Assembly (NCBI GenBank): GCA_964343275.1
Contig: CAYFIY010000003.1
Coordinates: forward strand, 1 to 55,925
Length of the DNA stretch: 55,925 nucleotides
Direction: 5' to 3'
From: Hadarchaeum sp964343275
GTDB taxonomy: Archaea > Hadarchaeota > Hadarchaeia > Hadarchaeales > Hadarchaeaceae
Below are positions 32,906-41,084 of the stretch, piece by piece (within the stretch, counting starts at the first letter, position 1; each line of letters begins with the position of its first letter). Made by a program: the position numbers and the translations under genes. A model generated the notes under the pieces. That model searched no databases, was not told where the DNA came from, and was given only the letters and a program-made list of their open reading frames with translations.

Positions 32906-33787
32906 ATGGAACGCGAAGACTTAATTCAGGTTAAGCCTGGTTTTGGCGGTTTCGATTTTCCCTATGAACAAGCAGATGTCGTGTTTATAGGTGCCCCCTT
33001 GGATGTCACCTCTAGCTACAGACACGGCTATCGATTTGCACCGGCTAGGATAAGGGAAGCCTCGGCAAATCTAGAAACATACGTCATGTCATCTGGTTTG
33101 GATGTTTTTGAGAGGTTCAATATCTCGGACCTCGGAGACGTCATAATCACGCCCACGAACTTGAAACAAACGGGTTCAAAAATTACTCGTGTGGTCAAAA
33201 GGGTCCTTCAAGATGGTAAGATGCCGGTGATACTGGGTGGGGAGCATACCATCTCTTACTTCACCATCCGCGCATTTGACGACGTTCTTGTCTTACATCT
33301 AGATGCGCATCGGGATCTCCGGGAAGAATATCTAGGCGATAGACTATGCCACGCAACTGTCATGCGAAGGGTCCTTGATCGTATACCTGCTACTAAGTTC
33401 ATGCAGGTCGGGGTACGATCTTGCTCGAAAGATGAGGCGAACTTCGCAAAGAAAAAAGGAGTGGTAGCATATACTTCCGAACAGTTTATCGGTAATCCAG
33501 GTCATGTTGTATCTCATCTAAAGAGATGGGCTGGAAAATCACCGGTTTATCTGACAATTGACTTGGACATATTAGACCCGGCTTTCGCTCCCGGAGTATC
33601 GACACCAGAGCCGGGTGGTCTGTCGTCAGCTGAACTCCTTAGACTTCTTAGGGATTTGGGAAAACTCAACATATCAGCTTTTGACGTCGTAGAACTCGTT
33701 CCTCCTTATGATAACGGAAACACTTCATTTGTTGCTGCCGGATTAATTCTCGAATTGCTGTCGGCAATTGCTAGTCGGCGTAGGTGA
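32906..33787 (+). CDS. speB: Agmatinase/arginase-family ureohydrolase
   Basis: A 293-residue binuclear manganese enzyme. Metal ligands are visible in GGEHTISY near 110, HLDAHRDLR near 131 and DLDILDPAFAPG near 210. The PEPGGLSS loop follows. The family removes urea from agmatine, arginine or guanidino acids; for an archaeon agmatine to putrescine is most likely, but the substrate is inferred. ATG 32906 has GGTGGTGG just upstream. It ends 8 bp before the convergent L10e stop. Confidence 0.87.
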   Translation: MEREDLIQVKPGFGGFDFPYEQADVVFIGAPLDVTSSYRHGYRFAPARIREASANLETYVMSSGLDVFERFNISDLGDVIITPTNLKQTGSKITRVVKRVLQDGKMPVILGGEHTISYFTIRAFDDVLVLHLDAHRDLREEYLGDRLCHATVMRRVLDRIPATKFMQVGVRSCSKDEANFAKKKGVVAYTSEQFIGNPGHVVSHLKRWAGKSPVYLTIDLDILDPAFAPGVSTPEPGGLSSAELLRLLRDLGKLNISAFDVVELVPPYDNGNTSFVAAGLILELLSAIASRRR

Positions 33788-33800
33788 AGTTACGTCACCT
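33782..33800. terminator. Short hairpin shared by the stops of speB and rpl10e
   Basis: AGGTGA (33782-33787) and TCACCT (33795-33800) form a 6-bp stem with a 7-nt loop. Each arm contains the TGA stop of one of the two convergent genes. A termination role is inferred from the parallel case at 27187-27215. Confidence 0.35.
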
Positions 33801-34313
33801 GAAGAATTCCTGACCCTTTTCCACGATGATTCGTGACCTCAAAGAGACCTTTAAGTTGGCTCTCTTCAGGGCTTCCTTCGCAACCGCCCCAAACTCCTTT
33901 TTGCACTTTATCGTCATTAGTTTCTGCCCGGGCCTGACTCGTGCAGCTATCCCGATCGGCCTGCCGAAAGCCCTGCGCATACCATCGGAAATCCGATCAG
34001 CACCAGCTCCCATGACGATAGGATTCTCGCGGAGCACCTGATGTGGGTATACTCTGATTTTGAAATGATAGCAATCCTTACCTGCTTTGAGCTCCAGCAA
34101 TCGGTTAGCCGCAATCCTAGCCGCTTCGAGGGCGTTGTGCCTTATTTGCCCCGTTTCAATCATAGTCATGGACATCTCAACCTCAAATTTGCCGTTTGGA
34201 TTGCCCATGTCAAAGAAGGTAACCCGGTTAACGGGCACTCCCTTAACGAACTCGCGTCGAGTATAAGCTGGTCCACTGAAGTGCCTGTAGCTGCGAGCTG
34301 GTCTTAACGTCAT
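33795..34313 (-). CDS. rpl10e: Large ribosomal subunit protein L10e (uL16)
   Basis: A 172-residue archaeal L10e, starting MTLRPARSYRHF. The conserved NALEAARIAANR near 65, the FKIRVYPHQVLREN stretch near 85 and GMRRAFGRPIG near 112 are present. ATG 34313 has GAGGG nine bases upstream and gives the family N-terminus; the open frame continues to 34430 without a family match. It is a single gene between speB and a poorly explained 470-bp region. Confidence 0.93.
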   Translation of the reverse strand: MTLRPARSYRHFSGPAYTRREFVKGVPVNRVTFFDMGNPNGKFEVEMSMTMIETGQIRHNALEAARIAANRLLELKAGKDCYHFKIRVYPHQVLRENPIVMGAGADRISDGMRRAFGRPIGIAARVRPGQKLMTIKCKKEFGAVAKEALKRANLKVSLRSRIIVEKGQEFFR

Positions 34314-34553
34314 TCTAATCCCTCTTGAAATCATAAGCTTATGCTTAATAAGAATACGGTTATGCCGTTCTACTCTTTCTTTGTTGCCCCTATTTTTTCC
34401 TTCAACTTTTCCAGCGAGCAGACCATGCATTGCCCCACACGCCGGCCATCATCTCGGCCAGCTTGCTCCTTGAATAGTGATCTGTAAAGAAAGTCATATT
34501 TAAGATAAATATCTGTAAAAAATATTTTTTTTGCGAATTTTATTGGTGGGGTC

Positions 34554-34646
34554 ATGGATTAGAGCGATTTAATAATAAGTGCTATTACGGTCGGAGTAAT
34601 TTTCGTGATTGTGGTCGTGGCTATAGATCGTGGGAGGGAGAAATAA
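34554..34646 (+). pseudogene. Small membrane peptide ORF interrupted by an in-frame TAG
   Basis: From ATG 34554 the frame reads M-D-TAG and then 27 codons giving SDLIISAITVGVIF and a further valine-rich stretch before a charged end (DRGREK) and TAA. GGTGGGG lies directly upstream of the ATG. Apart from the TAG (34560-34562) it looks like an ordinary ~30-residue one-helix membrane protein. A TGG-to-TAG change would explain it. TAG is a normal stop elsewhere in the window, so recoding is unlikely but not excluded. Confidence 0.25.
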
Positions 34647-34672
34647 CTCTGTATTTTTGTGAGCTCGCGCCT

Positions 34673-34708
34673 AAAAAAAGAAGGGAATAGGGCGATATTC
34701 GCTTATTC
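34673..34708 (-). terminator. Hairpin plus U-tract after the DRG-like GTPase gene
   Basis: GAATAGGGCGA and TCGCTTATTC (34685-34708) form a ~10-bp stem with one bulge and a three-base loop. On the minus strand it is followed by a run of seven T (complement of 34673-34679). It lies ~75 bp beyond the GTPase stop, fitting an intrinsic-type terminator. Confidence 0.55.
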
Positions 34709-34782
34709 TTATGCTTAGTAGAGTTGTCGCTTTGGCAATTGAATAAATTTTGTTTCTTCATGAGGCAGTTAATGTCGTCTAT

Positions 34783-35943
34783 CTAGATGTGTAGTTCCAC
34801 AACGTCTTTATCTCCGAGAACGTAGTTTCGGGGTACTTGTTGGCCCGGGAATTTAGCCGATCCCCAGACCTTAGCAAACTTCAGCCTTTCCTTGAAATCC
34901 CTATGAACTGAGTGGGCAATATCAAAAACTGTCGATCCCCTTGGCAAAACTAGCGGGCGTTTAGCTGGTTGCTCGTCCGAACGCTTTGTGTAAATTCGGA
35001 TCAAGTCTAGTTTTTCATAAATTTTTCTTTTGAGATTATCCACCTGCTCCGACGTGTGCAAAATTTTGAACTCGTCGCCGAACTCACTTTTGAGGCGTTC
35101 TAATCCCTCCAAATCTTTTGTAATATCTAATTTGGTCAGCACAATAAAGCCGCGCAAGTAAACAGTTGATTCCTGCAATATATCCTTAAAATCATCGATA
35201 GTTACTGGTTCTTCGATGGTTACAATGGCATTGTGAATACTGTGGTCTTGTAGAATATGCTTGATCTCAGCTTCGCCGCCCTTGATCATTTCGGCACCTT
35301 TGATCTCTATTCCGCCGGAGAAACGGTGTTGAGTGTTAATTTTTGGGGCCTTTCGATTCAGTTTAATACCGGATGCGTCCAGTTCCCCAATTAGTATTTT
35401 TGCCTGCCGAACTTGGTCAACAGAGGTATCGATCGCCAGCGCTATTGCATCGGCATTGCGAGCGACACTTAACGGCTGCGCTCCTAAACCTCTCCCCGTG
35501 CTTGAGCCTTCATCTATTGCGGGAATCTCGACGAGCTGGATTTGTGCATCTTCGAACTGCAGCATACCTGGGATGGGCACCGTAGTCGTGAATGGATAGT
35601 CTGCGACCTCAGGTCGTGCTCCCGTCAGCCTCTCTAGAAGTTTTGATTTCCCGGAGTTGGGCAGTCCAACAAGGGCTATCTGAAATGCTCCTTCCTTTTT
35701 TACCGCGAAGCTTGGACCGCCACCCCTACCGACTCTCTTCTCTTGCTTCTTTTCGAGTTCCATGCGCAACTTTGATAGACGGCGCTTGAGCGTTTTCAGG
35801 AGCTTTTCAGCCCCTTTGTGCTTGGGGGCCAAGCGTATGACTTCTTCAGTGGATTTTATCTTCTCCTCCAATGTGCGCGCTTGCTGGTATCGCTCCTCAG
35901 CCTTATTGTATTCAGGAGTAGCATTCGCTGGCAAGACAATCAA
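34783..35943 (-). CDS. DRG/Obg-like GTPase with TGS domain
   Basis: A 386-residue GTPase. A helical, basic N-terminal segment (~1-75) comes first. The G domain has GLPNSGKSKLL (P-loop) near 92, the DYPFTTT switch near 114 and TKLD near 275, with an inserted region between. A C-terminal TGS domain (~315-386, ending in DKDVVELHI) completes it. The G3 motif reads VEIPAIDEG instead of DxPG, a notable change. It belongs to the DRG/Rbg group thought to act on ribosomes. TTG 35943 is the likely start, perhaps leaderless. Confidence 0.87.
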   Translation of the reverse strand: MIVLPANATPEYNKAEERYQQARTLEEKIKSTEEVIRLAPKHKGAEKLLKTLKRRLSKLRMELEKKQEKRVGRGGGPSFAVKKEGAFQIALVGLPNSGKSKLLERLTGARPEVADYPFTTTVPIPGMLQFEDAQIQLVEIPAIDEGSSTGRGLGAQPLSVARNADAIALAIDTSVDQVRQAKILIGELDASGIKLNRKAPKINTQHRFSGGIEIKGAEMIKGGEAEIKHILQDHSIHNAIVTIEEPVTIDDFKDILQESTVYLRGFIVLTKLDITKDLEGLERLKSEFGDEFKILHTSEQVDNLKRKIYEKLDLIRIYTKRSDEQPAKRPLVLPRGSTVFDIAHSVHRDFKERLKFAKVWGSAKFPGQQVPRNYVLGDKDVVELHI

Positions 35944-36104
35944 GAGTTCTATAGTTACACTAAGGCAAAATATTTGTGTTTCTACAAAACCATGAGTTAA
36001 TTTGCTCGTTATCGATTGTGCTCGAAAGTTGCAAAAACGCTGTTAAATGTTATTACCTAGTCGGGATTTATCTCCATTTTTTAAAAAAAAATCATTAAAT
36101 AGAA

Positions 36105-36350
36105 AAGATGAAAGTTATTTAACTTGGATGAAAACCCGGAGGGAGTCGAACCGGAACATATGGGCGACGGGGACATGTATAAAAACCTGGGCGAAAAACT
36201 GGGGAAGGATGTGGGTTAGTTCCGCAGAGGAGCGGAATGAGACAGCTACCGAGGGGAATAGGCCACGGCGTGAAAAAGTGATGAGTAAGCGAAGAAGTCG
36301 CGATTAATAAGCTCATTAAATGAGTAACAGAAAGGCCGAAGTCATCACCA
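36105..36350 (+). ncRNA. Candidate structured RNA in a 408-bp gap (unassigned)
   Basis: Between the GTPase (start 35943) and the geranylgeranyl reductase end (36352) lies AT-rich DNA with a TATA-like ATTAAATAG near 36094-36102. A more GC-rich block with several hairpins follows: TTCCGC/GCGGAA (36220-36237), GCGA/TCGC (36289-36301), CTCAT/ATGAG (36312-36325) and an enclosing GTGATGA/TCATCAC (36278-36348). A basic, tryptophan-rich reading frame to 36307 also spans it but looks accidental. No known RNA family (RNase P, SRP, 5S) is recognised. Call and limits are tentative. Confidence 0.3.
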
Positions 36351-36351
36351 T

Positions 36352-37542
36352 TTATTTTTTATTCATAAAAAAGTGGGCATATTTTATAAGACGTTTAATC
36401 CCGAGTGATCTCAAAAGCTCTGGCGATTTGAGCATTAACGCACGAACTAGTGATCCATGACGATTAAAATCAAAATTTTTAAGCACAATTTCCCTGATTT
36501 CATCCCTTTTCAACAGACCAAGAATTAGGTTAAGGTCTTTATCCTGCATGTGTTCGAGCAAAATCCTGGCCCGAATTCCCAGTTCAAAATCTTTCCCAAA
36601 TTTAGTCATCACTGCCAGTTCATAGTTTTTGATTTTTTTCACATCGCCGCCCTTAAAGGCGTTAACTATGGCCTTCACGGCGAGCTTTGCGCATGAGAGC
36701 CCTACGTAGATGCCGCCTCCCGTTAGGGGCTTAACTTGGCCAGCCGCGTCTCCTACCAGTAGGACTCGATCAGAATTGAGTTTACACGAAAGGGGCAGAG
36801 GAGATAGTCCTGCGCACATATTAAGTGTAGTTTCTTTTACCTTTCGAGAAACCACGGGGTGATGGTACAGAAAATTTTCTAACATAGATCGAGAGTTGCC
36901 TTCTGCAGTTCCTAGCCCAACCCTACATACGTCACCAGCTTTCACCAACCAACCGAAGAATCCCGGGGCAAACGATTTGCCGAAATAAACCTCTGCGGTA
37001 TCATCGCTGGCCTCTGCTATTGTCTCTACTTGGATGCAATTGATGTTCTTGTTAACACCCCCCAGTCCGGCCTTTCTGGAAACTATTGAGGTTGGTCCAT
37101 CTGCCCCCACAACAACATCCGCGATGAGTTTTATTTTTTGCTCCCCCTTAAGCTTCACAACCAGTTCGCCATCGATATTTAGGTCAATACATCTCTCATT
37201 TAGAAGGAACGTAGCGCCAGCGTTGGCGGCGTCTTGTGCAAGCGAGCGGTCAAATTCTGCACGGTTTATGACGAAAGCTTCGACCTTCCCTCGTGTGAGT
37301 TCGATTCTCTCGTTTGAGGGCGTATATACTGCAACCTTTCTCAGTTTACCTAGAACCCATTTTTCGGGTTTAACGTCGAGCTCTTTGAGCCCCTCGACAC
37401 CTACTATCCCCGTACAGCAAACCGGATTGCCTATCTCTCTGTGCTCTTCGACTATCACCACGTCGAGTCCATGTTCCGCTAGCCCCTTGCCCACAAAGCT
37501 TCCCGTTGGCCCGCCACCTACTATAGCGACATCTACCCTCAC
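36352..37542 (-). CDS. Geranylgeranyl reductase family (archaeal lipid double-bond reductase)
   Basis: A 396-residue flavoprotein that saturates the isoprenoid chains of archaeal membrane lipids. The FAD motif GGGPTGSFVGKGLAEHG is at ~9-25, the family CCTGIVG comes next at ~42-48, VGADGPTS is near 145 and the second FAD site VGDAAGQVKPLTGGGIYVG is near 265. GTG 37542 has GAGGTAA upstream. It complements the prenyl diphosphate synthase and isomerase genes at 48-52 kb. A different GGR-family substrate (e.g. quinone or carotenoid) is possible. Confidence 0.9.
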   Translation of the reverse strand: MRVDVAIVGGGPTGSFVGKGLAEHGLDVVIVEEHREIGNPVCCTGIVGVEGLKELDVKPEKWVLGKLRKVAVYTPSNERIELTRGKVEAFVINRAEFDRSLAQDAANAGATFLLNERCIDLNIDGELVVKLKGEQKIKLIADVVVGADGPTSIVSRKAGLGGVNKNINCIQVETIAEASDDTAEVYFGKSFAPGFFGWLVKAGDVCRVGLGTAEGNSRSMLENFLYHHPVVSRKVKETTLNMCAGLSPLPLSCKLNSDRVLLVGDAAGQVKPLTGGGIYVGLSCAKLAVKAIVNAFKGGDVKKIKNYELAVMTKFGKDFELGIRARILLEHMQDKDLNLILGLLKRDEIREIVLKNFDFNRHGSLVRALMLKSPELLRSLGIKRLIKYAHFFMNKK

Positions 37543-37597
37543 GACATTACCTCATAACTTTTTAGGCTTCAGTTAGATAACGCTAACGAGTGATGTC

Positions 37598-38174
37598 ATG
37601 CTCGATGTGGTCGGTTACGTAATCTTGGGGGTAATCTTACTGATGGTTCCAGGTTTCTTACTTTCGATTGTATTCTATCCCAAAAATAAAAACCTTGATG
37701 TTTGGACCCGAAATGGTGTTAGTTTCGGCTTGGGTGTCATGCTGGCAATCTTAAATGGCGTTGCAATATCGATGCCTGGCATTAACGCACTCTCGTTAGG
37801 TCCGTTTATGTTGGTTACTGCGACTACGTGTGTTGTACTTATTATTCTGGCATACGTGCGCGGTGGGTTTAACGTGATAAATGCATACAAAGATGGTGGT
37901 TTGAGAATTTTGCGAAAGCTGAAGTCAGAACGAGCGTCGCCAACTAAACCTCCAGAAGAACCTCCAGTTACTCCTCCAGAAGAACCTCCAGTTACTCCTC
38001 CAGAAGAACCTCCAGTTACTCCTCCAGNNNNNNNNNNNNNNNNNNNNNNNNNNNNNNNNNNNNNNNNNNNNNNNNNNNNNNNNNNNNNNNNNNNNNNNNN
38101 NNNNNNNNNNNNNNNNNNNNNNNNNNNAAGAATCCTCTACTAGTCTCAAGGAGGAATCCCAAACTAAGACCTAG
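37598..38174 (+). CDS. Membrane protein with proline-rich PPEEPPVT repeats, interrupted by an assembly gap
   Basis: The N-terminal ~100 residues hold two or three membrane helices (VILGVILLMVPGFLLSIVF; the NGVSFGLGVMLAIL region; ~65-88). They resemble the start of archaeal DUF1616-type proteins. After a basic stretch, eight-residue PPEEPPVT repeats begin and run into 100 N. Beyond the gap one frame reads ESSTSLKEESQTKT and stops at TAG 38172-38174, a likely true C-terminus, though the phase across the gap is unknown. ATG 37598 has GTGATG upstream. The repeats would form an extended polyproline tail. Confidence 0.6.
37949..38027. repeat. 24-bp tandem repeat (PPEEPPVT), running into the gap
   Basis: Three identical 24-bp units (37949-37972, 37973-37996, 37997-38020) and the first 7 bases of a fourth are visible. 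Perfect identity implies recent expansion and probably caused the assembly break. Confidence 0.95.
38028..38127. other. Assembly gap of 100 N
   Basis: Exactly 100 undetermined bases, the customary placeholder for a gap of unknown size. True repeat number cannot be read here. Confidence 0.98.
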
Positions 38175-38186
38175 GGGTTGTCATTT

Positions 38187-38543
38187 ATGTTTAAGTATAA
38201 ACAGGTCATTGTGGTCAGATCCGATTTAAACATGAGTTCAGGAAAGCTTGCGGTGCAAGTAGCTCACGCCGCCGTGGGGGCGGCAAATAAAACTAGGCGC
38301 GAGCGTAGCTACTGGTTTCGTACATGGTTTTCAGAGGGCCAAAAAAAGGTAGCGGTGAAGGTGGATGACGAAGGTGAGCTTCGCAGGATTCAGAAAAAAG
38401 TTACGGAGGAGGGGCTACCAAACTCGCTCGTGGAAGATGCTGGTTTGACCGAGCTCCCTCCCGGCACGACAACGGTTCTCGGCGTTGGTCCAGCTCCCAA
38501 TGAAATCGTGGATAAAATCACGCGAAACCTACCTCTCCTTTAG
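38187..38543 (+). CDS. pth2: Peptidyl-tRNA hydrolase, archaeal/eukaryotic type (Pth2)
   Basis: A 118-residue Pth2 that frees tRNA from stalled peptidyl-tRNA. Typical motifs are VVRSDLNMSSGKLAVQVAHA at ~8-27, KVAVKVDDEGEL in the middle and GLTELPPGTTTVLGVGPAP near the end. ATG 38187 is preferred (AGGGG upstream); TTG 38178 is in frame. It overlaps nothing and precedes thiL by 8 bp. Confidence 0.95.
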   Translation: MFKYKQVIVVRSDLNMSSGKLAVQVAHAAVGAANKTRRERSYWFRTWFSEGQKKVAVKVDDEGELRRIQKKVTEEGLPNSLVEDAGLTELPPGTTTVLGVGPAPNEIVDKITRNLPLL

Positions 38544-38551
38544 GTGGACCT

Positions 38552-39544
38552 ATGAAACTGAGTGACATCGGTGAACGGGCTTTGGTTGAAATTGCGCGCA
38601 AGACGTTCAAGCGGGGACCACCCGTAAGGGTGGGCATAGGGGATGACGCTGCCGTCATTGATTTAGATCACAAATATTTAGTCGCGACTACCGATATGAT
38701 CATTGAGAGTACCAACTTCCCTGTGGGGACGAAACCGGAACAAATTGGTCGAAAAGCTGTCGTGGTCAACCTCAGCGATTTAGCAGCGATGGGAGCGGAA
38801 CCACTTGGGCTAATCTTTTCTGTCTCGCTTCCTCGTGAGCTTGACGTAATGTTCATCAAGCGGTTAATGAAAAGCATGGACCGTGAGGCCAGAAAATACA
38901 AAACTTATGTAGTAGGTGGCGACCTAGACGAAAGTAACGAAATTATGATCTCTGGGGCAGCGTTCGGATTGGCCAAGAGGAATCAGCTTTTAAAACGTTC
39001 GGAAGTCAAGAAAGGTGATGTCGTGGCGGTCACTGGGGAGCTTGGTGCTGCCTCAGCCGGCCTAAAAATTTTGCAGAAAAAGCTCTCGGATCCAAAATAT
39101 AAAAAACTCGTAAAAGCACAGTTGGAGCCAATAGCCCGTGTTAAAGAAGGTATAACTCTTGCCCGGAGCGGTTCGGTGAAAGCCGCAACGGACATAACGG
39201 ATGGGTTGGCTTCAAGTCTTTGGCAAGTCGCTTGCGAGAGCGAGGTCAAAATTATGATAGAAAAAGGTAAGATACCAGTGCACCCTCTAGTTAAAAAATT
39301 TTCTCGACAGCGTGGTTTCAACTTAGATGATTTTGTGTTGTTTGGTGGGGAGGACTTCGAACTGCTTTTCACGGTGCGCTCCAGCGCCTGGGATAAAGTT
39401 CGAAGGATGCTTGAACGTGCGGGCATTTCAGTTTCCCCCATCGGGAAAGCAATCAAGGGGTCGGGAGTTTATATCAGGGATAATGAAAAGATAGAGGTTT
39501 TGAAAAACCTCGGTTACGAGCACTTCTCAGGCACGCATAGATAA
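38552..39544 (+). CDS. thiL: Thiamine-monophosphate kinase
   Basis: A 330-residue PurM/ThiL-fold kinase making thiamine diphosphate from thiamine phosphate. Metal/ATP motifs GIGDDAAVID at ~29-38, TTDMIIES at ~46-53, NLSDLAAMGA at ~72-81 and TDITDGLASSL at ~213-223 are in place, and GGEDFELLFT follows. It lies 8 bp after pth2 and converges on gcvPB. Confidence 0.95.
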   Translation: MKLSDIGERALVEIARKTFKRGPPVRVGIGDDAAVIDLDHKYLVATTDMIIESTNFPVGTKPEQIGRKAVVVNLSDLAAMGAEPLGLIFSVSLPRELDVMFIKRLMKSMDREARKYKTYVVGGDLDESNEIMISGAAFGLAKRNQLLKRSEVKKGDVVAVTGELGAASAGLKILQKKLSDPKYKKLVKAQLEPIARVKEGITLARSGSVKAATDITDGLASSLWQVACESEVKIMIEKGKIPVHPLVKKFSRQRGFNLDDFVLFGGEDFELLFTVRSSAWDKVRRMLERAGISVSPIGKAIKGSGVYIRDNEKIEVLKNLGYEHFSGTHR

Positions 39545-39581
39545 AATTATTCAAATCCAGTAATCCAACTTATGTAAAAAA

Positions 39582-41084
39582 TCATGATCTTTTCTTCTTT
39601 AAGTACATCTTCCAGGTCAATATGAGTTCACGGGAGGCTTTGACTTCGTCCAGCCTGCCGACGGCGGTCGCGTTTGGAGCCTGCCTGAGTTTTTCAGGTT
39701 TGGTTCTAGCCTCATTTGCTACCTCCTTCATGGAGATAATAAATCGGTCCAATTCTTCTTTGGGTTCCGTCTCAGTGGGTTCGATCATGATGGCCTCGGG
39801 GACTATCGGCGGAAAGTAGTAGGTCGGCGGATGTATGCCATAGTCCATCAGACGCTTTGCAATATCTCTGGCTGTTATTCCTGCCCCCTGCTTGAGCGGC
39901 TCAGCGCTGAATACAAACTCATGCTTGCAGAGCCCGTCGAACTTAATTTTATACCCTTCCTCATCCATCAACTTATTCATCAAGTAGTTTGCATTGAGTA
40001 CTGCCGTTTCTGAAGCTTCTTCCAACCCTTCCACCCCCATCAACAATATATATGCATATGCCCTGACCAGCACACCGAAATTCCCGTAGAAAGACTTGAT
40101 TTTGCCAATGGAATGGGGGCGATCGTAGTCTAATCGATAGTGTTTGTGCTTACTGTCGTATTCCACCAATGGCACCGGCAAGAACTTCGCAATCTTCTCG
40201 ATCACGCCCACTGGTCCCGCTCCAGGCCCTCCGCCTCCGTGCGGTGTGGAAAAGGTCTTGTGAAGGTTTAGATGAACGATGTCGAAACCCATATCCCCCG
40301 GGCGAACTTTTCCGAGGATGCCGTTGAGATTTGCCCCGTCGTAATAAAGCAGTCCACCGGCGCCATGAACTATGTCAGCTATTTCTGAAATCTCGTCCTC
40401 GAAGAGACCAAGGGTGTTTGGATTGGTGAGCATGAGCGCTGCAGTTTTTTCAGAAACAGCTGCTCGCAGCGCTTTCAAGTTCACTCTCCCTCGATTATTC
40501 GAGGGAATCACTACAACATGAAATCCAGCCATTGCAGCGCTCGAAAAGTTCGTGCCGTGGGCTGAATCGGGGACGATGACGTCACTCCGTTGGTTTCCCT
40601 TAGATTGGAAGTAAGCGCGTGCGAGCATCATACCCAATAACTCGCCATGGGCTCCAGCGGAAGGTTGCATACTTATCCTAGAAACTCCGGTAATTTCAGA
40701 CAGGAAGCGTTCGAGTTTATACATGATTTCCAGAGCTCCCTGGACTGTCTTCTCGTCTTGGTAGGGGTGAATATTTTCAGCTTCTTCCAAGCTGGCAAGA
40801 TGATCGCATACCTTCGGATTGTACTTCATGGTACAGGAGCCAAGGGGGTAGAATCCGGAATCAACGCCGTAGTTCATCTGGGAAATACGCGTATAATACC
40901 TCACAATTTCTGGCTCGGAAAGCTCGGGGATGTTCAGCGATTTTCGCAGGAGCTTCGCTGGAAATTTGCCCTCTGTCGGCACGTCTTTTTGGAATGAGGT
41001 GGCTCTTCGACCTTTCTCACCTTTTTCGAAACTCAACGGCTCAATACAAGACTTGCTAATCCATCGCGCTTGTCGATAGCTCAT
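39582..41084 (-). CDS. gcvPB: Glycine dehydrogenase (decarboxylating) subunit 2
   Basis: A 500-residue PLP subunit of the P-protein. The PLP lysine is in LNLHKTFSTPHGGGGPGAGP near 275. P-protein decarboxylates glycine and loads the aminomethyl group on lipoylated GcvH. ATG 41084 overlaps the gcvPA stop as ATGA. It is the last gene of the gcvH-gcvPA-gcvPB unit. No gcvT is in the window. Confidence 0.96.
   Translation of the reverse strand: MSYRQARWISKSCIEPLSFEKGEKGRRATSFQKDVPTEGKFPAKLLRKSLNIPELSEPEIVRYYTRISQMNYGVDSGFYPLGSCTMKYNPKVCDHLASLEEAENIHPYQDEKTVQGALEIMYKLERFLSEITGVSRISMQPSAGAHGELLGMMLARAYFQSKGNQRSDVIVPDSAHGTNFSSAAMAGFHVVVIPSNNRGRVNLKALRAAVSEKTAALMLTNPNTLGLFEDEISEIADIVHGAGGLLYYDGANLNGILGKVRPGDMGFDIVHLNLHKTFSTPHGGGGPGAGPVGVIEKIAKFLPVPLVEYDSKHKHYRLDYDRPHSIGKIKSFYGNFGVLVRAYAYILLMGVEGLEEASETAVLNANYLMNKLMDEEGYKIKFDGLCKHEFVFSAEPLKQGAGITARDIAKRLMDYGIHPPTYYFPPIVPEAIMIEPTETEPKEELDRFIISMKEVANEARTKPEKLRQAPNATAVGRLDEVKASRELILTWKMYLKKKRS

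Larger units (their letters stand above)
34314..34782. other. 469-bp region without a confident gene
   Basis: It holds the L10e leader, a 61-codon minus frame (34370-34555) with a CMVC motif but no family match, the TAG-interrupted plus frame at 34554 and the terminator of the GTPase gene. A TATA-like CTTAAATATG near 34500 (minus strand) could start the L10e transcript with a leader of ~170 nt. No RNA gene is recognised. Confidence 0.4.

Noticed and set aside
34370..34555. 61-codon minus-strand frame before L10e
   Set aside because: No recognised motif apart from CMVC, no ribosome binding site, and it overlaps the probable L10e leader.
34560..34562. Pyrrolysine-type TAG recoding as a main claim
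   Set aside because: mtd, DUF447 and the CitG-like gene in the same window end in TAG, and no pyl gene is visible.
36130..36165. T-arm-like GGTTCGACTCCC on the minus strand
   Set aside because: No acceptor or anticodon stem can be built around it, so it is not a tRNA.
36119..36316. Reading frames of 60-86 codons on both strands in the gap
   Set aside because: Composition is odd (W/R/N-rich or P/H-rich), no family match, and the DNA folds into hairpins; more likely non-coding.
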